Shown: piece after piece, positions 8,601 to 14,867 of the stretch | Layout of the letters: each line of letters opens with the position of its first letter | How positions within the stretch are numbered: the first letter of the stretch is position 1 | Origin: Bacteroidetes bacterium HGW-Bacteroidetes-12 | GTDB lineage: Bacteria > Bacteroidota > Bacteroidia > Flavobacteriales_E > Vicingaceae | DNA: 15,541 nt | Assembly (NCBI GenBank): GCA_002841035.1 | Contig: PHDR01000021.1 | Location: 1 to 15,541, forward strand | Reading direction: 5' to 3' | The notes under the pieces: generated by a model | Databases searched by the model: none | The model's input: the letters and a program-made list of their open reading frames with translations, nothing else | Told to the model about the DNA's origin: nothing | Program-made: the position numbers and the translations under genes

Positions 8601-10012
8601 GATATATACCCCAATTGAGCATTCAAATTAAACTCATTTGGTCTTAACAAACGTGCGTTTTCATATTTTTCAAAATCAATTCCATTAGAATATCCAATTT
8701 GCTCAAGTTCTTGACTTGAACTCACAAAACCTCTAATTGCAGCAGTATCGTAAGTTGACGCTCCTGTTAAATTTGGATATAAGGTATTTGCTTCATTATC
8801 TGGAAAATCAAAAGCTGGGCTAATGTTAGCATCAAAAACCAGCGTATTATTATAAATGTTATCATTTGTAGCTTCACCTAAATCCATAAAACCGATGATA
8901 TTTCTAGTATTTTCAACTGCGTTATTTACGTTAGAAACCCAAACCTCAACCTTTGTTATTGTGGCTCTTGAGGATATTACGGGCAGATTTGACAAAGAAG
9001 TTTCGTAGGTATCCCTAAAAAATTGAGATAAGAAAAAATGTCTATTTTCTTCATAATCTGAAGCTTCTCTCTCAAATTTTTGTATTTGGGCTCCTCCTTG
9101 CACACTAATCTCTTTACGCTCTCCTTTTTCTTGCGAAAGCACACTTGTTACGTACATTCTTCCAAATTTTAATTCAGTTTTAATTCCAAACAAAGTTTGG
9201 CTTCCAGTTATTAACGAACCTTTTAGTGGTAACGCAACATTTCCTGCTTCAATGTTTTGAATAATTTCATCTTCTGAGCCTTCATCAATTGTATATTCAA
9301 GTTTCATTCGATTTTCAAAATCGAATGTGGCTTCTGTGTTGTAGTTAAAAGAAAGTTTCATTTTAGTGCCAATGTTACCAACTACATTTAACTGAATTTG
9401 TTGATTAAAATCAAATGTGGTTAAGCTTCGTTGGTTTACAGGTAGCACAGGATTATCTCTGGTAGAACGATTTATTCCAAAACTAAGCTCTGCTGAGCCT
9501 TGTGGACGAATATCAATGGTGTTTCCTCCAAAAATTCGATCAAAAGCTTTTCCTTTCACATTAAGAGTTGGTCTAAACCCTTTGGTTTGATCCATTGCAT
9601 CGGCTTCTGTTTTTTGTTTCCAATATTCTTGCAATGATTTTTTTGAATCATACTTCAAATATTCATCAAAAGTCATATAGGTTGGAGCTCTAAAATCTCT
9701 ATCGCCTATTCTTTCATAATAATTATATGTTCCAGTCTCAGGGTCATACTCAAAGCCAGATTGGACATTACTTGGATTGTTAAGATATAAGCCACCAGAA
9801 TTTGGATTTCCTGGAGTGTTAGAACCATCACTAAATGGATATTTTAAGTCGATTATAGGACTATCGACAGGTAAAATATAATCAGAAAGATTTTTTATAT
9901 TCTCAAATGCAAGAGAATATTCGGGGTTAACCATCCAATTTGTAATCGTAATTACAAAGGAAACCCCAACAATAAAAAATATTTTTTTATATGTTACCTT
10001 GTTAAATGCCAA
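2645..10012 (-). CDS. sprA: Type IX secretion system outer-membrane translocon SprA
   Basis: SprA is the very large outer-membrane beta barrel through which T9SS cargo and gliding adhesins leave the periplasm. The 2455-residue length is normal for the family. The start looks like a signal segment: basic KVTYKK, then a hydrophobic run at 11-26. Family blocks include RPTLNVKGKAFDRIFGG (147-163), NTIDIRPQGSAELSFG (164-179), GERKEISVQGGAQIQKFERE (near 300), Asp/Asn-rich DIGLDGLNDADE (near 1085) and DIEDLNQNNNLD (near 1165), CNLKDGDARAAFK (from 1346), CAEIWVNELRMTDFD (from 1516) and a strand-like end AGISLRFTLSQ. The only two cysteines are Cys1346 and Cys1516. A Lys/Arg-rich segment lies at about 1925-1985. 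The start codon is TTG at 10012: no in-frame ATG precedes the hydrophobic segment, and the next Met is residue 27. The gene begins 14 nt after ruvA, which suggests translational coupling. Confidence 0.96.
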   Translation of the reverse strand: MAFNKVTYKKIFFIVGVSFVITITNWMVNPEYSLAFENIKNLSDYILPVDSPIIDLKYPFSDGSNTPGNPNSGGLYLNNPSNVQSGFEYDPETGTYNYYERIGDRDFRAPTYMTFDEYLKYDSKKSLQEYWKQKTEADAMDQTKGFRPTLNVKGKAFDRIFGGNTIDIRPQGSAELSFGINRSTRDNPVLPVNQRSLTTFDFNQQIQLNVVGNIGTKMKLSFNYNTEATFDFENRMKLEYTIDEGSEDEIIQNIEAGNVALPLKGSLITGSQTLFGIKTELKFGRMYVTSVLSQEKGERKEISVQGGAQIQKFEREASDYEENRHFFLSQFFRDTYETSLSNLPVISSRATITKVEVWVSNVNNAVENTRNIIGFMDLGEATNDNIYNNTLVFDANISPAFDFPDNEANTLYPNLTGASTYDTAAIRGFVSSSQELEQIGYSNGIDFEKYENARLLRPNEFNLNAQLGYISLNSAMNADDILAVSFQYTLNGQVYQVGEFSTDGIPGQNALFVKLLRGTTINTQLPTWDLMMKNVYSLGAFNVAREDFFFNLFYLNPATGVEIPFLPEGEPNGIPLVQVMNLDRLNNLNQASPDGVFDFIEGVTIDSRTGRVFFPVLEPFGSHLRSKFSNVQLANKFAFDTLYVTTQQLAKQDAVKNRYRIKGQYSSSTSSDISLNAMNVPQGSVVVTAGGATLTENVDYTVDYNLGRVKIINEGILTSGTPIRISLESQSLFNIQTKTLMGSRFDYKFNDDLNLGGTIMRLSERPLTRKVNIGDEPINNTIWGLDATYTKETPFITRALDKLPLYSTKAKSSITFEGEFAHIIPGNPGAIGKDGTAYLDDFEGSQSRIDMKSFQLWKLASTPQGQPTLFPEGVLPLSNQLDFRFNAAKTAWYVIDPLFWRNDSRTPNHIRNNPTMQSNHYMREILETEVFPFKSPDNGIITNLPILDVAYYPEERGQYNFNPAATNNILPNPSQSWGGIMREVQTTDFESSNIEFIQFWVMDPFHDEDGNPTHSGGQLFFNLGNISEDILKDSRKSFENGLPTSPIDYITGANINLVDTTIWGRVPTVQVLVNAFDNVESTRPFQDIGLDGLNDADELVFFGNTWGPDPSGDNYHHYRGSDYDADTVNILNRYKQFNGMEGNSPTSNNFGEDFSTSATTRPDIEDLNQNNNLDFRENYFQYVINLNPNDVSPTNVGNNFITDVLEANVRTRDGRNRMVRWYQFKIPIREPQQVIGEIQDFKSIRFMRMVMKGFSEKIILRFARLDLVRGEWRKYNNSLLSPGDFIGNDDDETTFVVGAVNVEENSEKPPVNYIIPPGIDRELNPNPSTGAALRQLNEQSLSLNVCNLKDGDARAAFKVMNQDLRRYKHLKMFIHAHEVTPTIPLNDGDLSVFIRMGTDFDDNYYEYEVPLRVTPSGRYNTENNSNSGDRKIVWPEQNDIDLRFSLLTDMKMKRNSLLNDPNSNVLIIKPFEEKDGTRTMRIKGNPNLANVKVFMIGIRNSKQNTISLDDDGLAKCAEIWVNELRMTDFDNEGGWATRGRLTAQLADLGTMTLAGAYSTPGFGSVDQKLNERQQETIKSYDVSTNVEMGKFIPEKIGISLPVYYNTSQEVITPKYNPLDPDLELKDQLSSDLFSTQERDSIGKRVQTVTNRKSINFTNVRKLPAKGKEKSNFYDISNLSFNYGYSEYKFRDIDTEFDTRKNYRGGIAYAFNSNPKNYTPFSEAKFAEGKNTKFIKDFNFFLAPKQLSFQTDIDRQYTQRRARNNTGFDFELPTFYQKHFNWNRIYGYRQDITKALTFDFSATNNAVINEPLFFVDEFGVERPTGGRVDKEYPEEYDAWKKEVWNSIGEFGTNVHYHHNFNLNYAVPIDKLPFLGFATLTARYGGDYDWQRAPIGADSLGNTIQNSNTITLNTQMNMTRLYNDIKFLKEVEKRQRDRARKRTQRNQKPNPNKTDAENAKAKGWKPGLPPATVKKFDTKKFKDSDTTKVELWREKDKLYPLDPLWITIMSPKNISGTYTRTRGTMLPGYNQETEILGYNPGFNAPGFNFVSGVQEDDFAVRAAERNWLQPNALMYNYNTTYAENYNLRATLRPINSLRIQLNATRNYSTNLSQQFFFIDNINTDSLRGVRKDDFFFVQPVETGNFSMSFISIRTAFASNGNEDRSSSVFDNFLRERAAVSQRLGEKNPNSNPTNNVFADGYNATSQDVLIPTFLAAYSGKSGEDVTLNSFEKYIPLPNWRITFDGLNKLPLINRAFKQFTLNHSYRSTFNVSSFTSNLNYVEGGSERDINGNFISNLQIATVSISEQFSPLLGADMTLENNMLIRIEYARDRNSSLSISNNQITDIQGSEWTVGTGYKFKQVRFPLIKQVIKSDVDVRIDISRRNNLTIIRRIVEEVNQLTSGQKVWSVRFTADYRVSQMLNVRFFYDYISTTPFISTTFPTSNMNAGISLRFTLSQ

Positions 10013-10026
10013 AATAAGAAAGCCCT

Positions 10027-10608
10027 TTAAAGGCTCTTTAATGTTTGTTTAATTAGCTGTTCCACAGATATTTCTTCTGAAGAAGCTAAGATTTTATTTA
10101 GTGCCATTTCTGCTGGTTTTTTTGTAAAACCAAGCATAATTAAAGCACTTAACGCCTCATCTTTAATTGTATTGTTTGAAACAGCAAAATTTATATCACT
10201 TTCTTCAACTTTTCCTATTTTATCTCTTAAATCTATGATGATTCTTTCAGCAGATTTTGTTCCGATTCCTTTTACCCCCTTAAGCATATTAACATTTCCC
10301 GTACTTATTGCTCCTTTAATTTCGGTTGCCGTTAATGAAGATAAAATCATCATTGCTGTTGCAGAACCAACTCCAGATACTGAAATTAACATTCGAAATA
10401 ATTCTCGTTCACTTTTGTCTTTGAATCCATAAAGCAATTGAGCATCTTCTCTAACAATTAAATGGGTATGCAACAAACATAGTTCATCTGCATCAATTTT
10501 AGAATAGGTATTTAAAGATATGTTGATTTGATACCCTACGCCATTGCAATCTATAACCACATAGGTAGGTGTTTTTTCTACTAATCTTCCTTTTATTTGC
10601 GCAATCAT
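10027..10608 (-). CDS. ruvA: Holliday junction branch migration protein RuvA
   Basis: RuvA binds four-way DNA junctions and loads the RuvB helicase during recombination repair. The 193-residue length fits. An OB-fold domain covers about 1-62 (MIAQIKGRLVEKTPTYVVID at the start). It is followed by two helix-hairpin-helix elements, SVSGVGSATAM (76-86) and GVKGIGTKSAERI (111-123). After a flexible linker, the small C-terminal RuvB-binding domain occupies about 145-193. The ATG at 10608 gives the standard N-terminus. ruvB and ruvC are not in the window. The gene lies between maeB (96-nt gap filled by the shared repeat) and sprA (14-nt gap), a linkage common in Flavobacteriia. Confidence 0.97.
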   Translation of the reverse strand: MIAQIKGRLVEKTPTYVVIDCNGVGYQINISLNTYSKIDADELCLLHTHLIVREDAQLLYGFKDKSERELFRMLISVSGVGSATAMMILSSLTATEIKGAISTGNVNMLKGVKGIGTKSAERIIIDLRDKIGKVEESDINFAVSNNTIKDEALSALIMLGFTKKPAEMALNKILASSEEISVEQLIKQTLKSL

Positions 10609-10610
10609 AA

Positions 10611-10701
10611 TTAGTTTAGAAGTTTAAGCGTTTATAAGTTTAGTTTCAGTTATCAGTATATTAGTCATCCACACATTTACGTATTCACACATTTACACAT
10701 C
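10611..10701 (-). repeat. Three-module spacer repeat between maeB and ruvA
   Basis: Read on the minus strand from the maeB stop, the spacer holds module 1 (10668-10701, with exact TGTGTAAATGTGT at 10687-10699 and a second ACGTAAATGTGTGGAT unit). Module 2 follows, ATACTGATAACTGAAACTA (10641-10659). Module 3 comes last, AAACTTATAAACGC then TTAAACTTCTAAAC (about 10611-10641), ending 2 nt before the ruvA ATG. The order and orientation are the same as in the ftsB-mutA gap. No terminator is visible, which fits cotranscription. Confidence 0.65.
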
Positions 10702-10704
10702 AAA

Positions 10705-12975
10705 TCACTTCCTAGTTTGAGCATCAGCAACTGCTAAGGTAACCATGTTCACAATTTCACGAACTGAACTTCCTAATTGTAATATATGTACTGGTTTTTT
10801 CATGCCCAACAAAATTGGACCTATAGCATCAAAACCACCCATTTCGAGCATTAATTTATAGGCAATATTTCCTGCTGCTAAATTAGGGAATATCAATGTA
10901 TTGGTATTTTTTTTTGCTAATTCAGAGAAAGGAAAAATTTCATTTCTTAGCTCTTTATTTAAAGCAAAATTTGCCTGAATTTCACCATCAACAACAATAT
11001 GCGGATGTTCTTTGTCTAATATTTTTTTTGCTTCCCTCATCTTAATAGAATCTTCACCTCCAGCAGAGCCAAAATTTGAATAGGATAGCAATGCGATTTT
11101 TGGAATTATTTTAAAGCGTTCTACAATTTTTGCTACCAGCACTGTTAAGTCAGCAATGTCTCGTGCTGATGGGTCTAAATTCACTGTTGTATCTGCAAAG
11201 AAAAAAGGTCCTTCTTTTGTGAAAATAATATACATTCCTGCTATTTTACTAACATCATCATCTGTTCCTATTACTTGCAAAGCTGGTGTTATTGTATTTT
11301 TATAATTTCGAGTTAATCCAGAAATAAATGCATCTGCATCACCCATTTCAACCATAGCGGAACCATAATAATTTCTGCTCCGCATCATTTCTTGGGCTTC
11401 AGCTAAAGTAACTCCTTTTCTTTTACGTTTTTCGTACAACATTTTTGCGTAAAAATTCTTTTTATCTCTATGAGCAGAACTTCTTGGGTCTATGATTGGA
11501 ATGTTGCTCAAATCCAAATTAAATTCTTTTGCAACTTGTTGTATTTTAGTTATTTTACCTAATAAAATTGGATGAGCAATACCTTCTTCATGAACCAATA
11601 ATGCTGCTTTTAAAATTTTATAATTATCTGCTTCAGCAAAAACTACTCTTTTTGGATTTACTTTCGCTCTTTCAGTAATATTTTTTAATAATTTATTACT
11701 TAAACCTAGTCGCTTAGTTAAATTTTCTTTGTACAATTCCCAATCTTTTATTGGATTTTGTGCTACACCCGAATCCATTGCTGCCTTAGCAACAGCAGGT
11801 GCTATTGTTGTTATTAGTCTATTGTCTAGTGGTTTTGGAATAATAAAATTTCTTCCAAACGAAATGTTTTTTTGATTGTAAGCTTCATTCACTTCTTCTG
11901 GCACCGTTTCTTTAGCTAATTTAGCTACAGCTCTTACTGCTGCTAACTTCATTTCTTCATTGATGCACGTTGCCCGAACATCTAATGCTCCTCTAAAAAT
12001 ATAAGGAAACCCAAGTACATTATTTACTTGATTAGGATGATCTGACCTGCCTGTTGCCATAATAATATCTTTTCTGGTTGCAATTGCATCTTTGTATGCA
12101 ATTTCTGGGTCTGGATTGGCAAGAGCAAAAACAATAGGATTTTTTGCCATTGATTTTATCATGGCTTTAGAAACAATATTTCCTTTAGATAACCCTAAAA
12201 ACATATCAGCATCTTTGAGTGCTTCAGTTAATGTATCTATTTTTCTTGTAGTTGCAAATGTTTTTTTTGATTCAGATAGTTCTTTGTTATCTTTTCGAAT
12301 AACCCCTTTACTATCCAACATAATAATATTTTTAGGGTTTACCCCTAAGGTTACATACAATTTGGTGCACGACATAGCAGAAGCTCCTGCTCCATTAACT
12401 ACTAATTTAATTTCACTTAATTTTTTTCCTGCTAATTCCACTGCATTAAGTAATGCTGCTGATGTAATTATTGCTGTTCCATGCTGATCATCGTGCATTA
12501 CAGGTATTTTCAACTCTTTTTTTAGTCGCTCTTCAATTTCAAAACATTCAGGAGCTTTGATATCTTCTAAATTTATTCCTCCAAAAGTGGGTGAAATTGC
12601 TTTTACAGTATTCACAAACAAATCAACATCCGAAGCATCAATTTCAATATCAAAAACATCAATATCAGCAAAAATTTTAAACAGTAATCCTTTTCCTTCC
12701 ATTACTGGCTTTGCTGCTTCTGGACCAATATCTCCTAAACCCAATACAGCTGTTCCATTTGTAATTACCGCTACTAAATTTCCCTTAGCTGTATATTTAT
12801 ACACATCTTCTTTGTTTTCTGCTATTTCCATACAAGGTACGGCAACTCCTGGTGAATAAGCCAACGATAAATCTCGTTGGGTACTGTAAGGTTTTGTTGG
12901 TACTACTTCAATTTTTCCTGGTTTACCTATTGCGTGATATTCTAACGCCTCAATGTCTTTTCGTGTCTTTGCCAT
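10705..12975 (-). CDS. maeB: NADP-dependent malic enzyme with C-terminal phosphotransacetylase-like domain
   Basis: This large malic enzyme decarboxylates malate to pyruvate and supplies NADPH in the cytosol. The 756-residue length matches MaeB-type fusions. The malic domain has AYSPGVA (39-45), Lys95 in KPVMEGKG (89-96), metal ligands in LEDIKAPECFE (136-146) and HDDQHGTA (161-168), and a dinucleotide-binding GAGASA (195-200). A phosphotransacetylase-like domain begins near 425 and includes VDGEIQANFAL and LIFPNLAAGNIAYKL. At its end, HILQLGSS (730-737) stands where true phosphotransacetylases have a catalytic Ser-Arg-Gly motif. The domain is therefore expected to be regulatory, sensing acetyl-CoA, rather than catalytic. 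The ATG at 12975 is well placed. The gene is divergent from ftsB across 247 nt; I see no convincing promoter on this strand in that gap. Confidence 0.96.
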   Translation of the reverse strand: MAKTRKDIEALEYHAIGKPGKIEVVPTKPYSTQRDLSLAYSPGVAVPCMEIAENKEDVYKYTAKGNLVAVITNGTAVLGLGDIGPEAAKPVMEGKGLLFKIFADIDVFDIEIDASDVDLFVNTVKAISPTFGGINLEDIKAPECFEIEERLKKELKIPVMHDDQHGTAIITSAALLNAVELAGKKLSEIKLVVNGAGASAMSCTKLYVTLGVNPKNIIMLDSKGVIRKDNKELSESKKTFATTRKIDTLTEALKDADMFLGLSKGNIVSKAMIKSMAKNPIVFALANPDPEIAYKDAIATRKDIIMATGRSDHPNQVNNVLGFPYIFRGALDVRATCINEEMKLAAVRAVAKLAKETVPEEVNEAYNQKNISFGRNFIIPKPLDNRLITTIAPAVAKAAMDSGVAQNPIKDWELYKENLTKRLGLSNKLLKNITERAKVNPKRVVFAEADNYKILKAALLVHEEGIAHPILLGKITKIQQVAKEFNLDLSNIPIIDPRSSAHRDKKNFYAKMLYEKRKRKGVTLAEAQEMMRSRNYYGSAMVEMGDADAFISGLTRNYKNTITPALQVIGTDDDVSKIAGMYIIFTKEGPFFFADTTVNLDPSARDIADLTVLVAKIVERFKIIPKIALLSYSNFGSAGGEDSIKMREAKKILDKEHPHIVVDGEIQANFALNKELRNEIFPFSELAKKNTNTLIFPNLAAGNIAYKLMLEMGGFDAIGPILLGMKKPVHILQLGSSVREIVNMVTLAVADAQTRK

Positions 12976-13128
12976 CTTTTCTTTGTTTAAAGCTGAAGCT
13001 CAAATTTTGATTTCCCTCCAACTTTGATGTGATTAAATGCTTGATATTTTTTTAAAATGAACTCGTAAAAGTAGGAATATTTTCGTTCCTTGATAACTTG
13101 ATTGGAATTGTTTTTAAATTTTTTATAG

Positions 13129-13162
13129 TTTATTTATCATCTTTACCATTAACATAGCTTTG
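13129..13162 (+). promoter_or_regulatory. Candidate promoter for ftsB and mutA
   Basis: TAGCTTTG at 13155-13162 matches TAnnTTTG exactly. The upstream TTTA at 13129-13132 is one base off TTTG, with a 22-nt spacer. Transcription would start near 13168 and give a leader of about 55 nt before the ATG at 13223. A second exact box, TATTTTTG at 13210-13217, lies too close to the ATG for anything but a leaderless transcript and lacks an upstream TTG. Confidence 0.4.
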
Positions 13163-13204
13163 TTTAATAATTCGGTTTTAATTTAGGTTAAATTTTATAA
13201 ATTG

Positions 13205-13224
13205 ATACGTATTTTTGTACGTAT
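13205..13224. promoter_or_regulatory. Perfect inverted repeat over the ftsB start codon
   Basis: ATACGTA (13205-13211), TTTTTG (13212-13217) and TACGTAT (13218-13224) form a perfect 7-bp inverted repeat with a 6-nt spacer. It overlaps a TAnnTTTG box and the first two bases of the ATG at 13223. It could be an operator or an RNA stem that controls translation, but no binding protein is known to me. Confidence 0.35.
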
Positions 13225-13522
13225 GTTAAAGAAAATTCCAAGTTGGCTAAAGAACAAATACGGATTAAGTATCCTTGTTTTTTTTATTTGGGTTACTTTT
13301 TTTGATCAAAACAATTTACTTACTCAATATGATTATCATTCAAAACTCAAAGAAATGAAACGAGAACAGCAATTTTACAATGATGAAATTGCTAAAACGA
13401 AAAAAGAGCTCAAAGAGCTTACTACCGACCAAAAAGCCTTAGAAAGATTTGCAAGAGAAAAATATTTAATGAAAAGAGATGATGAAGAAATTTTTGTCTT
13501 TGAAGCTGAAAAAGAAGAGTGA
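13223..13522 (+). CDS. DivIC/FtsB-type septum formation initiator
   Basis: This is a small bitopic cell-division protein that, in its family, links early and late divisome proteins through a periplasmic coiled coil. From the ATG at 13223 it has 99 residues. A short cytosolic basic start (MLKKIPSWLKNK) is followed by one membrane segment at about 14-28. A charged coiled coil spans about 36-72, and the family C-terminal block ALERFAREKYLMKRDDEEIFVF lies at 72-93 (written here from its key residues ERFAREKY and DDEEIFVF). The frame is open further upstream to a TTG at 13202, which would add MIRIFVR. I prefer the ATG because it gives a standard N-terminus and because a perfect inverted repeat covers the extension. 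It is followed on the same strand by mutA, a pairing seen in many Flavobacteriia. Confidence 0.88.
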   Translation: MLKKIPSWLKNKYGLSILVFFIWVTFFDQNNLLTQYDYHSKLKEMKREQQFYNDEIAKTKKELKELTTDQKALERFAREKYLMKRDDEEIFVFEAEKEE

Positions 13523-13533
13523 ATTAATGTAAC

Positions 13534-13660
13534 AATGTGTAAATGTGTAGATTTTTGATTTACGATTGAAAACTGAGAACTGAGAACTGAAAACTGAGGA
13601 CTTTACAAACTTTCAACTCTAAGTACTCTATGAACTCTTAAACTTATAACCTCATAAACT
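13534..13660 (+). repeat. Three-module spacer repeat between ftsB and mutA
   Basis: Module 1, with exact TGTGTAAATGTGT at 13536-13548, begins 13 nt after the ftsB stop. Module 2 is four tandem 7-mers with consensus RAACTGA (AAACTGA, GAACTGA, GAACTGA, AAACTGA) at 13570-13597. Module 3 runs from GGACTTTACAAACTTTC (13598) through CTTAAACTTATAACC to CATAAACT near 13660, 6 nt before the mutA ATG. The first 21 bases of module 3 match the sprA-gcvH spacer at 20 positions. No terminator or other gene is visible in this 144-nt gap. Confidence 0.7.
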
Positions 13661-13666
13661 ATTTTT

Positions 13667-14737
13667 ATGAACGATTTTAACGAAATAACCTATCAAGATT
13701 GGAAAGAACAAATTATTGCTGATTTGAAGGGTAAAGATTTTGAAAAAACACTAGTTTGGAAATCGGAAGACGGAATTGATGTGCAACCTTTTTATATGCA
13801 AAATGCGTTAGAAAATAACTTATCCTCTACCTTCAATATTATCCCAGAAAATACCACTAGTTGGAACATAAATGAACAAATTGATGTTACTGATAACGAT
13901 GCCAATCAACAAGCACTAACTGCTCTAACAGGTGGTTGCAACAGCTTGGAGTTTATTTGCGAAATAGCTAATTTAGAAAAACTTAGCAGCTTACTAAAAG
14001 ACATCCAATTAGATATTATTCAGTTGAGTTTTAACAACCAACAACCACTACATACTACTGAATTATTCTCTCAGTTAATTGAAAAATCTTCTTACCAAAA
14101 TGTAAAAGCAAATTTTTACAGCAATGGCATTACCAACGATATTATTGCGTTAAGTAAAAATCAACATGTTGAAAAATGCGTAATGATTACTGCCAACGCT
14201 ACCACTAAAATGAGTGAGCAACTAGCCGAAAGTTTTGTAAAAGCCGTTGAAGTTGTTGATGTTTTAACCGAAAATGGCATTTCTGCTAAAGATGCTTGGA
14301 ACAAACTAACATTCCAATTTCCTGTTCAGAACAATTACTTTTTTGAAATAGCTAAATTAAGAGCAGCTCGCATTTGCTTTGAATTGATTACCAATCAATA
14401 TCAAATTAATGATATGGAAATGTATGTTGCCGCACAAACTACGCTAACTCCTCAACCCGAAATTGATGTGCACAACAATACCTTAGCAGCCACTACACAA
14501 GCTATGTCGGCAATTATTGGTGGTGCCAATTGCCTTACGGTTTTACCATTTAATGCGTTAGACGAAAAAACCACTCCATTTTCTAAACGAATTGCCCGAA
14601 ATATTCAGCTCATTTTAAAAGAAGAATCCTTTTTAGACAAAGTAGTTGACCCGACCAAAGGTGCCTATTACATGGAAACACTTACCGATGAATTGGTAAA
14701 AAAAGCATTGGAAAGTTTTAAGAAGAAGGTTATTTAA
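13667..14737 (+). CDS. mutA: Methylmalonyl-CoA mutase small-subunit-like protein, short at the C-terminus
   Basis: The protein resembles the small (beta) subunit of methylmalonyl-CoA mutase, which pairs with the B12-binding large subunit to interconvert succinyl-CoA and methylmalonyl-CoA. Family features are the N-terminal YQDWKEQIIADLKGKDFEKTLVW (9-31; key residues W12, K21, L29, W31), FEIAKLRAARICFEL (226-240), QAMSAIIGGANCLTVLPFNA (278-297), RIARNIQLILKEESF (308-322) and KGAYYMETLTDEL (331-343). It has 356 residues, whereas small subunits in this phylum usually run to about 450 or more. It stops in the helix after the YYMETLT block, so the usual GGFL-type continuation is missing. Reading on in the other frames does not recover it. 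No cobalamin-binding domain is present, as expected for this subunit. The large-subunit gene, normally next, is not in the window. The gene may be a functional short form, or one truncated by rearrangement at the downstream repeat. Confidence 0.8.
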   Translation: MNDFNEITYQDWKEQIIADLKGKDFEKTLVWKSEDGIDVQPFYMQNALENNLSSTFNIIPENTTSWNINEQIDVTDNDANQQALTALTGGCNSLEFICEIANLEKLSSLLKDIQLDIIQLSFNNQQPLHTTELFSQLIEKSSYQNVKANFYSNGITNDIIALSKNQHVEKCVMITANATTKMSEQLAESFVKAVEVVDVLTENGISAKDAWNKLTFQFPVQNNYFFEIAKLRAARICFELITNQYQINDMEMYVAAQTTLTPQPEIDVHNNTLAATTQAMSAIIGGANCLTVLPFNALDEKTTPFSKRIARNIQLILKEESFLDKVVDPTKGAYYMETLTDELVKKALESFKKKVI

Positions 14738-14764
14738 TTTTGTTACTACTCAGCTATTCTTTAT

Positions 14765-14867
14765 GCCACTGATTACACTAATTTTCGCAGATTACATACA
14801 CAGATTTCGTTTTTTTATTTAAAAATCTGCGGAAAAAAAATCTGTGTGAATTTGCGTAATCAGTGGC
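14765..14867. repeat. Long imperfect palindrome downstream of mutA
   Basis: The outer arms GCCACTGATTAC...AATT (14765-14783) and AATT...GTAATCAGTGGC (14849-14867) pair at 17 of 19 positions. Inner arms ACACAGATTT (14798-14807) and AAATCTGTGT (14838-14847) pair perfectly. Between them CGCAGATT and AAAATCTGCG provide a further possible pairing, and a T-run (14810-14816) lies near the centre. It sits between convergent genes and so could end transcription from both sides. Sequences of this ACAGATT / AATCTGTG kind recur between genes in Bacteroidota, and a fragment is present here at 2587-2608. Confidence 0.7.

Noticed and set aside
12092..12487. A 131-codon plus-strand open frame inside maeB
   Set aside because: It lies opposite the conserved malic enzyme domain and shows no recognisable protein.
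12976..13222. A maeB promoter in the divergent gap
   Set aside because: The best minus-strand match is TACTTTTA, one base off TAnnTTTG, with no TTG at the right distance.
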